Assembly: GCF_025457425.1 (NCBI RefSeq)
Contig: NZ_JAMXIA010000001.1
Location: forward strand, 1-64,000
Reading direction: 5' to 3'
From: Chryseobacterium foetidum
Lineage (GTDB): Bacteria > Bacteroidota > Bacteroidia > Flavobacteriales > Weeksellaceae
Length of the DNA: 64,000 bases
A model generated the notes under the pieces. The model was not told the DNA's origin, did not search any database, and saw only the letters and a program-made list of their open reading frames with translations. The first letter of the stretch is position 1. Each line of letters starts with the position of its first letter. Both the position numbers and the translations under genes were made by a program. Positions 33,711-42,226 of this stretch are shown piece after piece.

Positions 33711-34277
33711 ATGAAAAATATTGTCATTTTAGTTTCAGGTTCCGGAACCAATCTTCAGAGAATCATCGATACAATTGCAAACGGAGAAATCCAAAACGCA
33801 AAAGTATCGTTAGTTGTGGCCGACAGAGAATGTTACGGACTCGAAAGAGCAAAAAAACACAACATCGAAACCGTGTTGATTCCGAGAGGAAAAAATTTCA
33901 GCAGTGAATTGGGTAATGTTATTCCTGAAAATACAGATTTAATCGTATTGGCAGGATTTTTATCCATCCTAAAACCTGAGTTCGTGGAAAACTGGACAGG
34001 AAAAATCATCAACATTCATCCTGCCTTACTTCCAAAATACGGCGGAAAAGGAATGTGGGGACATCACGTTCACAATGCGGTAATTGAAGCTAAAGAAAAA
34101 GAAAGTGGAGCAACCGTCCATTTTGTAACGGCGGGAATCGACGAAGGAGAAGCAATCCTCCAGAAATCATTTGAAGTCACAGAAAACGACACTCCAGAAA
34201 CGTTAGCAGAAAAAGTTCATAAAATTGAATATGAAATTTTCCCAATAGCAATTAATAAAGTATTAGGAAATAACTAA
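33711..34277 (+). CDS. purN: Phosphoribosylglycinamide formyltransferase
   Basis: Third step of purine synthesis, transferring a formyl group from 10-formyl-tetrahydrofolate to GAR. The 188-residue protein carries the catalytic triad Asn101, His103 (NIHPALLP) and Asp144 (AGIDEGEAI), at positions close to those of the E. coli enzyme (106, 108, 144). The N-terminal GSGTNLQ loop binds the substrate phosphate. It is separated from purM by repeat copy C and from purH by a second repeat-rich gap. Confidence 0.97.
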   Translation: MKNIVILVSGSGTNLQRIIDTIANGEIQNAKVSLVVADRECYGLERAKKHNIETVLIPRGKNFSSELGNVIPENTDLIVLAGFLSILKPEFVENWTGKIINIHPALLPKYGGKGMWGHHVHNAVIEAKEKESGATVHFVTAGIDEGEAILQKSFEVTENDTPETLAEKVHKIEYEIFPIAINKVLGNN

Positions 34278-34300
34278 TCGTCATTAAAAAGACACTTAAA

Positions 34301-34352
34301 AATTCCCCTCCCTTGGAGGGGTGGCAAAAATTCAAAGAATTTTTGACGGGGA
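34301..34352 (+). repeat. Dispersed double-hairpin repeat, copy 2
   Basis: CCCCTCCCTTGGAGGGG, TGG, then CAAAAATTCAAAGAATTTTTG and ACGGGGAGG. Same layout as 24072-24117: hairpin, TGG, second hairpin, GACGGG. Confidence 0.7.
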
Positions 34353-34564
34353 GGATAAACAGGCATTAGATAAATAAGCTAAACAGAACTCAAAACAACA
34401 CTTCGCTCCCTTTCCTTTGGAGAGGGTTGGGGAGAGGATTAAAAGACACACTTAGATCAATTAAAATTATTTCAAATTCAGTAAAATCTAAGTAAAAGTT
34501 AGGATCGGAGGTGAAAGAACCGATCCACAGTTTGAAATAACTGTAAAAAGTAAAAGTTGAAAAA

Positions 34565-34666
34565 GTCCCGAAGGGACGGCCTTGTAAAGGATAGGATGAA
34601 ATCCTGTCTTTTACGAAGCAAAAAGAAGTAAAAATGAATGAAAATCGCAATCCTGCGGTTTTCATT
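34565..34666 (+). repeat. Hairpin cluster upstream of purH
   Basis: Three palindromes in a row: GTCCCGAAGGGAC (34565-34577), a long stem with GTAAAGGATAGGAT and ATCCTGTCTTTTAC (34584-34614), and ATGAAAATCGC with GCGGTTTTCAT (34639-34666). The first two together look like a dispersed Bacteroidota repeat; the last could influence purH translation because it ends close to the start codon. Confidence 0.65.
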
Positions 34667-34686
34667 TCAAAAAAAATGAAAAATCT

Positions 34687-36201
34687 ATGAGCAAGAGAGT
34701 TTTGATCAGTGTTTCTGACAAAAATGGATTAACAGAATTCGCACAGTTTTTAGAATCTCAGAATTATGAATTAATCTCTACCGGAGGAACATTCAAACAT
34801 TTGAAAGACGCTGGTTTAAATCCAATCCAAATCGACGAAGTAACCGATTTTCCTGAAATGCTGGACGGAAGAGTGAAAACTTTACACCCTAAAGTTCACG
34901 GCGGTCTGTTGGCTGTTCGTTCAAACGAAGAGCACATGAAAACCGTTCAGGAGCACAACATTGGTTTGATCGACATGGTGATTGTGAATCTGTATCCGTT
35001 TTTTGAAAATGTAAACAAAGACATTTCATTACACGAAAAAGTAGAATTCATCGACATCGGAGGACCTTCAATGCTTCGCTCAGCGGCCAAAAATTTCGAT
35101 TCTGTAACCGTTATTACTGACGTTGAAGATTACGAAAAAGTAAAAGCTGAAATGGAACAAAACGGTGACACCGTTATCGAAACCCGTAAAAAATTAGCTG
35201 GGAAAGTTTTCAACCTTACTTCAGCTTACGATGCGGCCATCTCAAGAATGCTTTTGGATGAAGAATATCCAACTTATTTAAGTGCTTCATACAAAAAAGT
35301 GGCAGACTTAAGATACGGAGAAAACCCACATCAGACTGCAGCGTACTACGCTTCAACTTTCGAAAATGGAGCAATGAAAGATTTTGAACAGTTGGGAGGT
35401 AAAGAATTATCATTCAACAACCTTCGTGATATGGATCTTTGCTGGAAAGTGGTAACAGAATTTAAAGAAGAAATGGCTTGTTGTGCTGTAAAACATTCTA
35501 CACCTTGTGGAGTGGCAATCGGAACTTCAGCTTTAGAAACTTATCAAAAAACTTTCGAGTGCGATCCAATTTCAATCTTCGGTGGAATCGTTGCTGCCAA
35601 TTTCAAAATTGATGCTGCAACTGCTGAAGAATTAAACAAAACATTCCTCGAAATTGTAATGGCTCCTGATTTTGACGAAGATGCTCTGGAAATTTTAAGA
35701 AAAAAGAAAAATTTAAGAATTATAAAAATCGTTAATCCGGTTTCAGATAAACAGACGTGGGTAAAAGTTGACGGCGGAATCTTGGTTCAGGATAACGACA
35801 GTATTTTCTCAGACGACATTAAAGTGGTTACTGAAACTCAGCCTACGGAAGAGCAGAAAAAAGCTTTATTGTTTTCGCAGAGAGTGGTAAAATATGTAAA
35901 ATCAAACGCAATCGTTGTTTCAAACGGAATCCAGGCTTTCGGAATTGGTGGTGGTCAGGTGAACAGAATCTGGGCAACTCAACAGGCAATTGAGAGAGCA
36001 AAAGAAAAATCTACAGGAGATTTGGTTTTAGCTTCTGATGCATTTTTCCCTTTCCGTGATGTGGTAGATTTCTGCGCTCAGGAAGGCATTACAGCGATTA
36101 TTCAGCCTGGAGGAAGCGTAAAAGATCAGGAAAGTATCGACGCTGCAAACGAACATAAAATCCCGATGATGTTCACTGGTGTTAGACACTTTTTTCATTA
36201 A
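34687..36201 (+). CDS. purH: Bifunctional AICAR formyltransferase / IMP cyclohydrolase
   Basis: Last two steps of IMP synthesis. The 504-residue protein has an N-terminal MGS-like IMP cyclohydrolase domain (about 1-190, [32 protein letters not shown]) and a C-terminal AICAR formyltransferase domain with [15 protein letters not shown] and the catalytic [12 protein letters not shown] segment. The end GVRHFFH is the family's normal C-terminus. It is preceded by a cluster of hairpins; purD follows 85 bases later with its own -7 element. Confidence 0.98.
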   Translation: MSKRVLISVSDKNGLTEFAQFLESQNYELISTGGTFKHLKDAGLNPIQIDEVTDFPEMLDGRVKTLHPKVHGGLLAVRSNEEHMKTVQEHNIGLIDMVIVNLYPFFENVNKDISLHEKVEFIDIGGPSMLRSAAKNFDSVTVITDVEDYEKVKAEMEQNGDTVIETRKKLAGKVFNLTSAYDAAISRMLLDEEYPTYLSASYKKVADLRYGENPHQTAAYYASTFENGAMKDFEQLGGKELSFNNLRDMDLCWKVVTEFKEEMACCAVKHSTPCGVAIGTSALETYQKTFECDPISIFGGIVAANFKIDAATAEELNKTFLEIVMAPDFDEDALEILRKKKNLRIIKIVNPVSDKQTWVKVDGGILVQDNDSIFSDDIKVVTETQPTEEQKKALLFSQRVVKYVKSNAIVVSNGIQAFGIGGGQVNRIWATQQAIERAKEKSTGDLVLASDAFFPFRDVVDFCAQEGITAIIQPGGSVKDQESIDAANEHKIPMMFTGVRHFFH

Positions 36202-36227
36202 AATTGAATTAAAATAGTAATTTGAGA

Positions 36228-36259
36228 TTGTATTTATAGCATTCAAAATTATATATTTG
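36228..36259 (+). promoter_or_regulatory. Promoter of purD
   Basis: TTG (36228-36230) and TATATTTG (36252-36259) are 21 bases apart, slightly wider than the usual 19, with a clear -7 element 27 bases before the ATG. It suggests that purD can be transcribed on its own. Confidence 0.5.
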
Positions 36260-36286
36260 TAAAATAGACTAGATAATAAATAAAGT

Positions 36287-37525
36287 ATGAGAATATTAAT
36301 CATAGGTGAAGGAGGAAGAGAATCTGCTCTGGCAACAAAACTTCAGAAAGATTCAAGAGTGAGTCAGATGTTTTTTTCCAACGGAAACGCTACGACCGAC
36401 AGAATTGGGAAAAATATCCATTTATCAGAAATCAAAGAACTTAGGGATTTTGCAATCAAGGAAAAAGTAGATCTTACCATCGTAGGTCCGGAAGCACCGT
36501 TGGTAGCTGGACTTAAGGATGAATTTAAAAAGCACGATCTTAAAGTTTTCGGCCCGACTCAAAAGGTGGCAAGTCTTGAAGGAAGTAAAGCTTTCTCCAA
36601 GAAATTTATGAAAACCTATGATATCAAAACTGCAAAAGCAGAAGTTTTTGATGCTTACAATGATGCAAAACAATATCTTCAGACTCAGGAATTCCCATTG
36701 GTAATCAAAGCCAGCGGATTGGCGGGTGGAAAAGGAGTTGTAATCTGCGAAAATCTGGAAGAAGCAGAAGCTACCATTCACGACTTTATGATTAGAAGAA
36801 TCTTCGGTGATGCGGGAATCCGTGTGGTGATTGAAGAATATCTTGAAGGTTTTGAAGCTTCAATCATTGCATTCTCAAACGGGGAAAAATTGTTCCCTTG
36901 CGTTGCTGCAAAAGATTATAAAAAAGCCGGTAACGGCGACACAGGTCCAAACACAGGAGGTATGGGTGCTGTGGCTCCAAGCCCTGAATTCACGGCTGAG
37001 CATTTTGCAGATTTCGAAAAAAACATCCTTGAGCCTACTGTGAAAGGTCTCAAAGGAGAAGGTTTCAGCTTTAAGGGAATTATCTTCTTCGGACTGATGA
37101 TCACCAAAAACGGAACTTACCTTTTAGAATACAACATGAGATTCGGAGATCCTGAAACTCAGGTTTTAATGGCTTTAATGGAAAACAATCTTCTTGATGT
37201 GATCAACGATTGTCTTGACGGAAAAGATATTCAGTTGAAGTTCAAGGACGAGAAAGCAGTTTGTCTTGTAATGTGTTCAGGAGGTTATCCGAGAAACATC
37301 GAGACAGGATTCGAGATTGTTGGTGAAGATAAAGTGAAACACAGCCAGTTGTTATACGCTGGTGCTGCAAGAAAAGGCGACAAGGTAGTTTCCAACGGTG
37401 GTAGAGTACTCAATATCGTTGCTACAGGTGCTACTTACGAAGAAGCCCGCAAGAAAGTGTATGAGGATGCAATCCCTGTACATTTTGATTACAGTTTCTA
37501 CAGAGAAGACATCGGTAAATTTTAA
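36287..37525 (+). CDS. purD: Phosphoribosylamine-glycine ligase
   Basis: Second step of purine synthesis, an ATP-grasp ligase joining phosphoribosylamine and glycine. The 412-residue protein begins RILIIGEGGRESALATKL, the GARS N-domain loop, and has the ATP-grasp core with IKASGLAGGKGVVIC, the KDYKKAGNGDTGPNTGGMGA loop and EYNMRFGDPETQ. Length is normal. A terminator follows at 37532-37556. Confidence 0.98.
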   Translation: MRILIIGEGGRESALATKLQKDSRVSQMFFSNGNATTDRIGKNIHLSEIKELRDFAIKEKVDLTIVGPEAPLVAGLKDEFKKHDLKVFGPTQKVASLEGSKAFSKKFMKTYDIKTAKAEVFDAYNDAKQYLQTQEFPLVIKASGLAGGKGVVICENLEEAEATIHDFMIRRIFGDAGIRVVIEEYLEGFEASIIAFSNGEKLFPCVAAKDYKKAGNGDTGPNTGGMGAVAPSPEFTAEHFADFEKNILEPTVKGLKGEGFSFKGIIFFGLMITKNGTYLLEYNMRFGDPETQVLMALMENNLLDVINDCLDGKDIQLKFKDEKAVCLVMCSGGYPRNIETGFEIVGEDKVKHSQLLYAGAARKGDKVVSNGGRVLNIVATGATYEEARKKVYEDAIPVHFDYSFYREDIGKF

Positions 37526-37531
37526 TATAAT

Positions 37532-37556
37532 GCCCTGATTTTTCGGGGCTTTTTTT
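37532..37556 (+). terminator. Terminator after purD
   Basis: GCCCTGA (37532-37538), loop TTTT, TCGGGGC (37543-37549), seven pairs with one G-U, then seven T. It separates purD from guaA. Confidence 0.82.
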
Positions 37557-37557
37557 A

Positions 37558-37657
37558 TTAGGAGCCGGGAACCTGCTGTCCACTGTATCTTTTTTGTCAC
37601 GATCTCCGCTTCGCTGCGTTCGCAACAAAAAAGGATGCCGTTTCCATCAGGGCTAGG
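37558..37657 (+). repeat. Dispersed hairpin element, copy D
   Basis: Conserved left end GGAGCC..CCTGCTGTCCACTGTATC and right end AAAAAAGGATGCCGTTTCC with GGGCTAGG. Its middle is different from copies B and C: the palindrome CGATCTCCGCTTCGCTGCG replaces the ATTGCGA...TCGCAAT stem, which shows that the loop can be swapped while the ends stay. Confidence 0.85.
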
Positions 37658-37665
37658 AAGAGCCA

Positions 37666-37845
37666 AGTAAAAAGGATCAAGGTAAAGAGCCAGGTAAAAA
37701 ATAAAAAGAGACAAGTAAAAGATAAAAGTCAAAAGTATTTTAATTAATCTTAAATCTTGAATCTTAAATCTTGAATCTCGCATCCCGAACCCCGTATCCC
37801 GAACCCCGAATCTCAAATTTCAAACCTCAAATTTCAAACAAAATA
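37666..37845 (+). repeat. Short-period repeat tract leading into guaA
   Basis: The leader is made of degenerate short words: GCCAAGTAAAAAG types (37672-37735), AATCTTAAATCTTGAATC (about 37748-37779), CCCGAACCCCG types (37785-37811) and CTCAAATTTCAAAC words (37812-37840), ending at the guaA start. The TCTCAAA word is the unit of the array at 1524-1600. Confidence 0.75.
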
Positions 37846-39375
37846 ATGACCAACGGTATCATCATATTAGATTTCGGATCTCAGTACAACCAGCTTATCG
37901 GAAGAAGAATCCGTGAGATGGGCGTGTATTCCGAAATTTTACCATTCAATACACCATTAGAAACAATTCTGGAAAAACAGCCAAAAGGTATCATCCTCTC
38001 AGGTGGACCAAGTTCTGTCAACGCAGAAAACGCGCATTTGGTGGAAAAAGAATTGTACGAGCAGGGAATTCCTGTCTTGGGAATCTGCTACGGAATGCAG
38101 TTGACTGCACACCTTTTGGGCGGAAAAGTACACAAAGGTGTAAAAGGCGAATACGGCAAAGCACATTTAGAAATAGTTAAAGAATCTTCTTTATTAAAAG
38201 GCGTAACCGATAACTCCATCGTATGGATGAGTCACTTCGACGAAGTTGGACAGTTGCCTCCAGGTTTCGATTTAAATGCAAAATCAGGTGTAATTGCTTC
38301 GATTGCCAATGAAGAGAAAAAAATCTACTGTGTACAGTTTCACCCTGAAGTTTCTCACACGGAAGAAGGAGGCAAAATGCTCGAAAATTTCGTGTTTGCA
38401 ATCTGTAATTCAGAGAAAAACTGGAAACTGACCAATTACATCGAAAAAACAGTTGAAGAAATCAAGGAAAGAGTAGGAGACAACAAAGTGATTCTTGGAC
38501 TTTCCGGCGGTGTAGATTCTTCTGTTGCTGCCGTGTTAATTCACAAGGCAATCGGTGATCAGCTGACTTGTATTTTTGTAGATACAGGTTTGTTAAGAAA
38601 AGATGAAGATGTAAAAGTAATGCAGAATTACGGTGAACATTTTCACATGAATATTAAACTGGTTGATGCCAAGGAAAGATTCCTTTCAAAATTAGCCGGA
38701 GTTGACGACCCTGAAACCAAAAGAAAAATCATCGGAAACGAATTTATCCACGTTTTCGACGAAGAGTCGCATAAAATTGAAGGTGCAAAATTCTTGGCAC
38801 AGGGAACTATTTATCCTGACGTTATTGAAAGTCAGTCTGTAAACGGCCCTTCAGCAGTAATCAAATCCCACCACAACGTAGGCGGACTTCCTGAAGAAAT
38901 GGAGTTTGAATTACTTGAGCCGCTGAGAGAACTCTTCAAAGACGAAGTAAGAAAAGTAGGAGAAGAATTGGGGATTCCTCATCATTTGGTACACAGACAT
39001 CCTTTTCCTGGCCCAGGTTTGGGAATCAGAATTCTATGTGCTGTAGATGCTGAAAAAGTGAAAATCCTTCAGGAAGCTGATGATATTTTCATCGAAGAAT
39101 TATATAAAAACGATTTGTACGAGAAAGTTTCTCAGGCATTCGTTGTTCTTCTTCCGGTGAAATCTGTCGGAGTAATGGGTGACGAGAGAACCTATGAATA
39201 CACAGCAGTAGTCCGTTCTGCCAACACCATCGACTTTATGACCGCAACGTGGAGCAGACTTCCTTATGAGTTTTTAGATACTGTTTCCAGCAGAATCATC
39301 AACGAAGTAAGAGGAATCAACAGAGTAGCTTACGACATTTCAAGCAAACCGCCAGCAACAATTGAGTGGGAATAA
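37846..39375 (+). CDS. guaA: GMP synthase (glutamine-hydrolysing)
   Basis: Amidates XMP to GMP. The 509-residue protein has the class I glutamine amidotransferase domain with Cys81 (GICYGMQ), His166 and Glu168 (FHPEVS), the ATP-pyrophosphatase domain with SGGVDSS (220-226), and the C-terminal dimerisation domain ending NEVRGINRVAYDISSKPPATIEWE. I use ATG 37846; the frame is open upstream from 37771 but that part is repeat sequence. A terminator follows. It ends the purine cluster. Confidence 0.98.
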   Translation: MTNGIIILDFGSQYNQLIGRRIREMGVYSEILPFNTPLETILEKQPKGIILSGGPSSVNAENAHLVEKELYEQGIPVLGICYGMQLTAHLLGGKVHKGVKGEYGKAHLEIVKESSLLKGVTDNSIVWMSHFDEVGQLPPGFDLNAKSGVIASIANEEKKIYCVQFHPEVSHTEEGGKMLENFVFAICNSEKNWKLTNYIEKTVEEIKERVGDNKVILGLSGGVDSSVAAVLIHKAIGDQLTCIFVDTGLLRKDEDVKVMQNYGEHFHMNIKLVDAKERFLSKLAGVDDPETKRKIIGNEFIHVFDEESHKIEGAKFLAQGTIYPDVIESQSVNGPSAVIKSHHNVGGLPEEMEFELLEPLRELFKDEVRKVGEELGIPHHLVHRHPFPGPGLGIRILCAVDAEKVKILQEADDIFIEELYKNDLYEKVSQAFVVLLPVKSVGVMGDERTYEYTAVVRSANTIDFMTATWSRLPYEFLDTVSSRIINEVRGINRVAYDISSKPPATIEWE

Positions 39376-39397
39376 TCTTGAATGAAATTTAAATATA

Positions 39398-39426
39398 AAC
39401 CAGCTTTTTTTGAGGCTGGTTTTTTT
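39398..39426 (+). terminator. Terminator after guaA
   Basis: AACCAGC (39398-39404) pairs with GCTGGTT (39415-39421) across a 10-base loop, followed by a run of T. Confidence 0.85.
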
Positions 39427-39470
39427 GTGCAAATCGACGAAAGTTTAAGGTGAAATTATCACTAGTCTAA

Positions 39471-39581
39471 GACAGAAATTCAAATCATTTAATTCCTAAA
39501 ATTAGAGAAGGACAGGAATATATATTAAGACACAACAATCCGATTGAGCTCAACAAAGCAATAAAATATCCTGTAAAATAA
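39471..39581 (+). pseudogene. Possible 3' remnant of a gene
   Basis: A 36-codon open stretch without a start reads through IPKIREGQEYILRHNNPIEL and on to a TAA stop at 39579. The stretch has a protein-like composition but nothing upstream continues it: an in-frame stop lies at 39468. It could be the decayed end of a lost gene. I cannot name the family. Low confidence. Confidence 0.25.
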
Positions 39582-39619
39582 TTACAATCCCATTTTGTTC
39601 AGAATTTTTTCGAGTTACT

Positions 39620-39901
39620 TTAAAATTTATGGAAATACATTGCAATTAAGGATAAATTGAGAACAATCAAAAAACAAAATATAGCCTTGAAGATTTTGTT
39701 ATCACCTTTTAAAACGTTGAAAAGTATAATGGAGCAAAATAAAACAAAGGTCACAGCATTTTTTGTGTCACGGATATCAAGTTTGTGATAAGAGAAAAGA
39801 TTGATGTTATGAAGTAGATTGTTGGTTAATTCAGAAAAAAACAATCTTAAAATTATAATAAAAATTATTGTAAAAAGATGGATAAGTTTAATGTATTTCA
39901 T
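39620..39901 (-). CDS. Small unknown membrane protein
   Basis: A 93-residue protein with three hydrophobic segments (LIHLFTIIFIIILRLFFS, AVTFVLFCSIILFNVL, IFCFLIVLNLSLIAMYF). It lies alone on the minus strand between guaA and the aldo-keto reductase gene, next to a possible gene remnant. Composition is very AT-rich. It may be a real small membrane protein or a chance frame in a decayed region. Confidence 0.45.
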   Translation of the reverse strand: MKYIKLIHLFTIIFIIILRLFFSELTNNLLHNINLFSYHKLDIRDTKNAVTFVLFCSIILFNVLKGDNKIFKAIFCFLIVLNLSLIAMYFHKF

Positions 39902-40019
39902 TCCTGTTGTAGGATAATTGTATTCACAAAAATAGAGATTTCAACTTTACTTTTAAAAGAATTTTAACATCCAAAACAAAATTTTTCCCCGACCTTTGTT
40001 TCAATCAAAACAAAAAAAT

Positions 40020-40892
40020 ATGCACAAAAATTACGCAGGCCAGCCTGTAATTACCTTAAACAACGGCGTTGCCATTCCGGCTTTAGGCTTTGGCGTTTGG
40101 CAGATGGAAGATCTTCAGCAGTGTGAAGACGCTGTTATAAAAGCCATTGAAGTAGGATACAGAATGATTGATACAGCCTCAATTTATCAGAACGAAACAT
40201 CGGTAGGAACAGCGATTCAGAAATGTGGTGTGAGCAGAGATGAACTTTTTATTACCTCAAAACTTTGGGTTCAATCTCATGGTTACGAAGAAACGAAAGC
40301 AGCATTCCAAAGAACTTTAGACAGATTGCAGCTCGACTATCTTGATATGTACCTAATTCACTGGCCTTTCGGAGATTTTTTAGGAGCGTGGAAAGCTTTC
40401 GAAGAACTCTACAGCGAAGGAAAAATAAAAGCCATCGGTGTTTGTAATTTCACTATTGAAAAATTGGAAGAACTAAAAGCCAATGCAAAGGTTTTGCCAG
40501 TCATTAATCAAATTGAGTTGCATCCTTTATTTCAGCAAAAAGAACTTCAGATGTACAACAGAGAAAACAATATCGTAACTCAGCCATGGAGCCCGCTTGG
40601 AAACGGAAATGCAGATCTTCTGGAAAATGAACAGCTGAGAGCGGTTGCGTCGAAGTATGATAAAACTGTTCCTCAGGTCATTTTGAGATGGCATCTTCAG
40701 GAAGGTTTCTGTGTGATTCCGAAATCTGTGACGCCTTCCAGAATTGATGAGAATTTTAATGTCTTTAATTTTGAACTTACAGAAGACGAGATGAATATTG
40801 TCAGAAGTTTAGATACAGGAAAAAGACTTTTCTTTGACCCGAAAGATCCTGAGTGGGAGCAAAAAATGCTTAATTCTAAAGCAGATATTTAA
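40020..40892 (+). CDS. Aldo-keto reductase
   Basis: An NADPH-dependent oxidoreductase of 290 residues, of the 2,5-diketo-D-gluconate reductase type. The catalytic tetrad is Asp51, Tyr56 (DTASIYQNE), Lys81 (TSKLW) and His114 (LIHWPF). C-terminal IPKSVTPSRIDENFNVF binds the NADPH phosphate. ATG 40020 is preferred because the extra eight residues from 39996 are not family-like. Substrate unknown. Confidence 0.94.
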   Translation: MHKNYAGQPVITLNNGVAIPALGFGVWQMEDLQQCEDAVIKAIEVGYRMIDTASIYQNETSVGTAIQKCGVSRDELFITSKLWVQSHGYEETKAAFQRTLDRLQLDYLDMYLIHWPFGDFLGAWKAFEELYSEGKIKAIGVCNFTIEKLEELKANAKVLPVINQIELHPLFQQKELQMYNRENNIVTQPWSPLGNGNADLLENEQLRAVASKYDKTVPQVILRWHLQEGFCVIPKSVTPSRIDENFNVFNFELTEDEMNIVRSLDTGKRLFFDPKDPEWEQKMLNSKADI

Positions 40893-40905
40893 TAATAAAA
40901 AAACA

Positions 40906-40931
40906 AAGTCCGGCCAAATTGGGCCGGACTT
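40906..40931. terminator. Bidirectional terminator between convergent genes
   Basis: AAGTCCGGCC (40906-40915), six-base loop, GGCCGGACTT (40922-40931): a perfect 10-pair GC-rich stem. The aldo-keto reductase gene ends before it on the plus strand and the thioredoxin-type gene ends 28 bases after it on the minus strand. Confidence 0.8.
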
Positions 40932-40958
40932 CTATTAACCAATAAAACCAAAATGGCT

Positions 40959-42122
40959 TTATAAACTTTTCAGTAATTTTTCTGTTTCAGCTACATCTTC
41001 ACCTTCAGCTTTTCCTAAATCAACAGATTTTTGTGCCCAGATTTTGGCATTTTTCTTATCACCAACCTTATTGTAAAGGTTAGCCAAAGTATCTGTATTG
41101 GCATAGCTTTCTTCCTTTTTCACAGATTCCTGAGCCCATTTTACAGCTGTCTGAAGACCTGGTTTTGAATCTACATTTTCAAAAAAGTTCCATGCGATTT
41201 CGTTGAGCTCCATTGAAGACATTTTTTCGTAATCAGCATATAATTCAAGTGCGATTTTTTCGTAAGTTTTAAAATCTTTGGCTCTTGCAGCTCTGCCCAT
41301 TCTGGATCTCTGCAAAATTTTCTCCGCTTCGTCTTTAGATAAAAACTTTTGTGCTTCAGTTAAAAAATACTGGTCATCCCATGATTTTTTCTCAGCATTA
41401 TAAGATTTTTTCATGATTGCATTTACTCTTACATTTTTATCAAATGCATTGTAATTGGCTTCAGGAAAAACTTTGATAATGTCAGCTTTTCTTTCTTTGA
41501 ACATCGTGTACATCGGGCTGTCAGGATTTTGTGCAGCCATCAAAAGCATCTGGACATCTTCTTGTGTAAGTGTTTTCACCTGTGGAAAGTATTTTTCCAA
41601 AACTTTCGTTGCAAACTGAGGATCATTATAAATTGTTAATCCTGCCAGATTCTTTAATAATTCAGGATTGGTATCTCCTTTTTCAAATTTTTGCTTTAGA
41701 GTGCTCAGTCTTTTGCTTGGATCATTCGCATCTTTTGCAATCACAATAAAGTCTTTTGCTTCCGGAGTATATCCTAAAGATCTGTGAACTTCTTCACCGT
41801 CACCGTTGATAAAAAGATAAGTAGGATAAGATTTTACGCCGTATTTTTTGGCAATTTCAAGACCTTCACCTTTTTCCATATCAATTTTTGCATTCACGAA
41901 ATTGGCATTGAAATATGCGCCAACTTCCTGTTGAGGGAAAATGTTTTTGGCCATCAGTTTACATGGTCCGCACCACGTTGTGTAAGCATCTAGAAAGACA
42001 AGTTTGTTTTCTTTTTTCGCTTTTTCCAAAAGAGTTTTGAATGGTGTTTCTTCGAATTTAATTCCCTGTGCAAAAGCTACAGCGCTGAGAACAATAGAAG
42101 AAAGGATAGCAAGTTTTTTCAT
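40959..42122 (-). CDS. Secreted thioredoxin-fold protein
   Basis: An exported protein of 387 residues. After a signal peptide (MKKLAILSSIVLSAVAFAQ) comes a thioredoxin domain with the redox motif WCGPCK (Cys51, Cys54) and the cis-proline loop YGVKSYPTYLF. The remaining 230 residues are alpha-helical and look TPR-like near the end (ANTDTLANLYNKVGDKKNAKIWAQKSVDLG). It probably acts in the periplasm on disulfides of envelope proteins. It is a single gene with a convergent neighbour and a bidirectional terminator. Confidence 0.9.
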   Translation of the reverse strand: MKKLAILSSIVLSAVAFAQGIKFEETPFKTLLEKAKKENKLVFLDAYTTWCGPCKLMAKNIFPQQEVGAYFNANFVNAKIDMEKGEGLEIAKKYGVKSYPTYLFINGDGEEVHRSLGYTPEAKDFIVIAKDANDPSKRLSTLKQKFEKGDTNPELLKNLAGLTIYNDPQFATKVLEKYFPQVKTLTQEDVQMLLMAAQNPDSPMYTMFKERKADIIKVFPEANYNAFDKNVRVNAIMKKSYNAEKKSWDDQYFLTEAQKFLSKDEAEKILQRSRMGRAARAKDFKTYEKIALELYADYEKMSSMELNEIAWNFFENVDSKPGLQTAVKWAQESVKKEESYANTDTLANLYNKVGDKKNAKIWAQKSVDLGKAEGEDVAETEKLLKSL

Positions 42123-42215
42123 TTAAACTAAAAATTATTTAATACAAATTTAATTATATTTCTATTTGATTGTGAATAATCTTTTTTATTTAACATTTTT
42201 TAGGTTTTCAAGTAT

Positions 42216-42223
42216 TATATTTG
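42216..42223 (+). promoter_or_regulatory. -7 element of the glycosylase gene
   Basis: TATATTTG matches TAnnTTTG. The ATG begins only four bases after its last G, which suggests a leaderless transcript. Confidence 0.55.
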
Positions 42224-42226
42224 AAT

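Larger units (their letters stand above)
34278..34686 (+). repeat. 409-base gene-free region with several hairpin repeats before purH
   Basis: It holds copy 2 of the CCCCTC...GACGGGG double-hairpin family (34301-34352), a GC-rich short palindrome region (34410-34438), the tandem hairpins GTCCCGAAGGGAC (34565-34577) and GTAAAGG...TTTTAC (34584-34614), and an 11-pair hairpin ATGAAAATCGC / GCGGTTTTCAT (34639-34666) 20 bases before purH. I see no gene. Confidence 0.75.

Noticed and set aside
37352..37816. Minus-strand 154-codon frame between purD and guaA
   Set aside because: It runs through the purD end, terminator and repeats; composition is that of repeat words.
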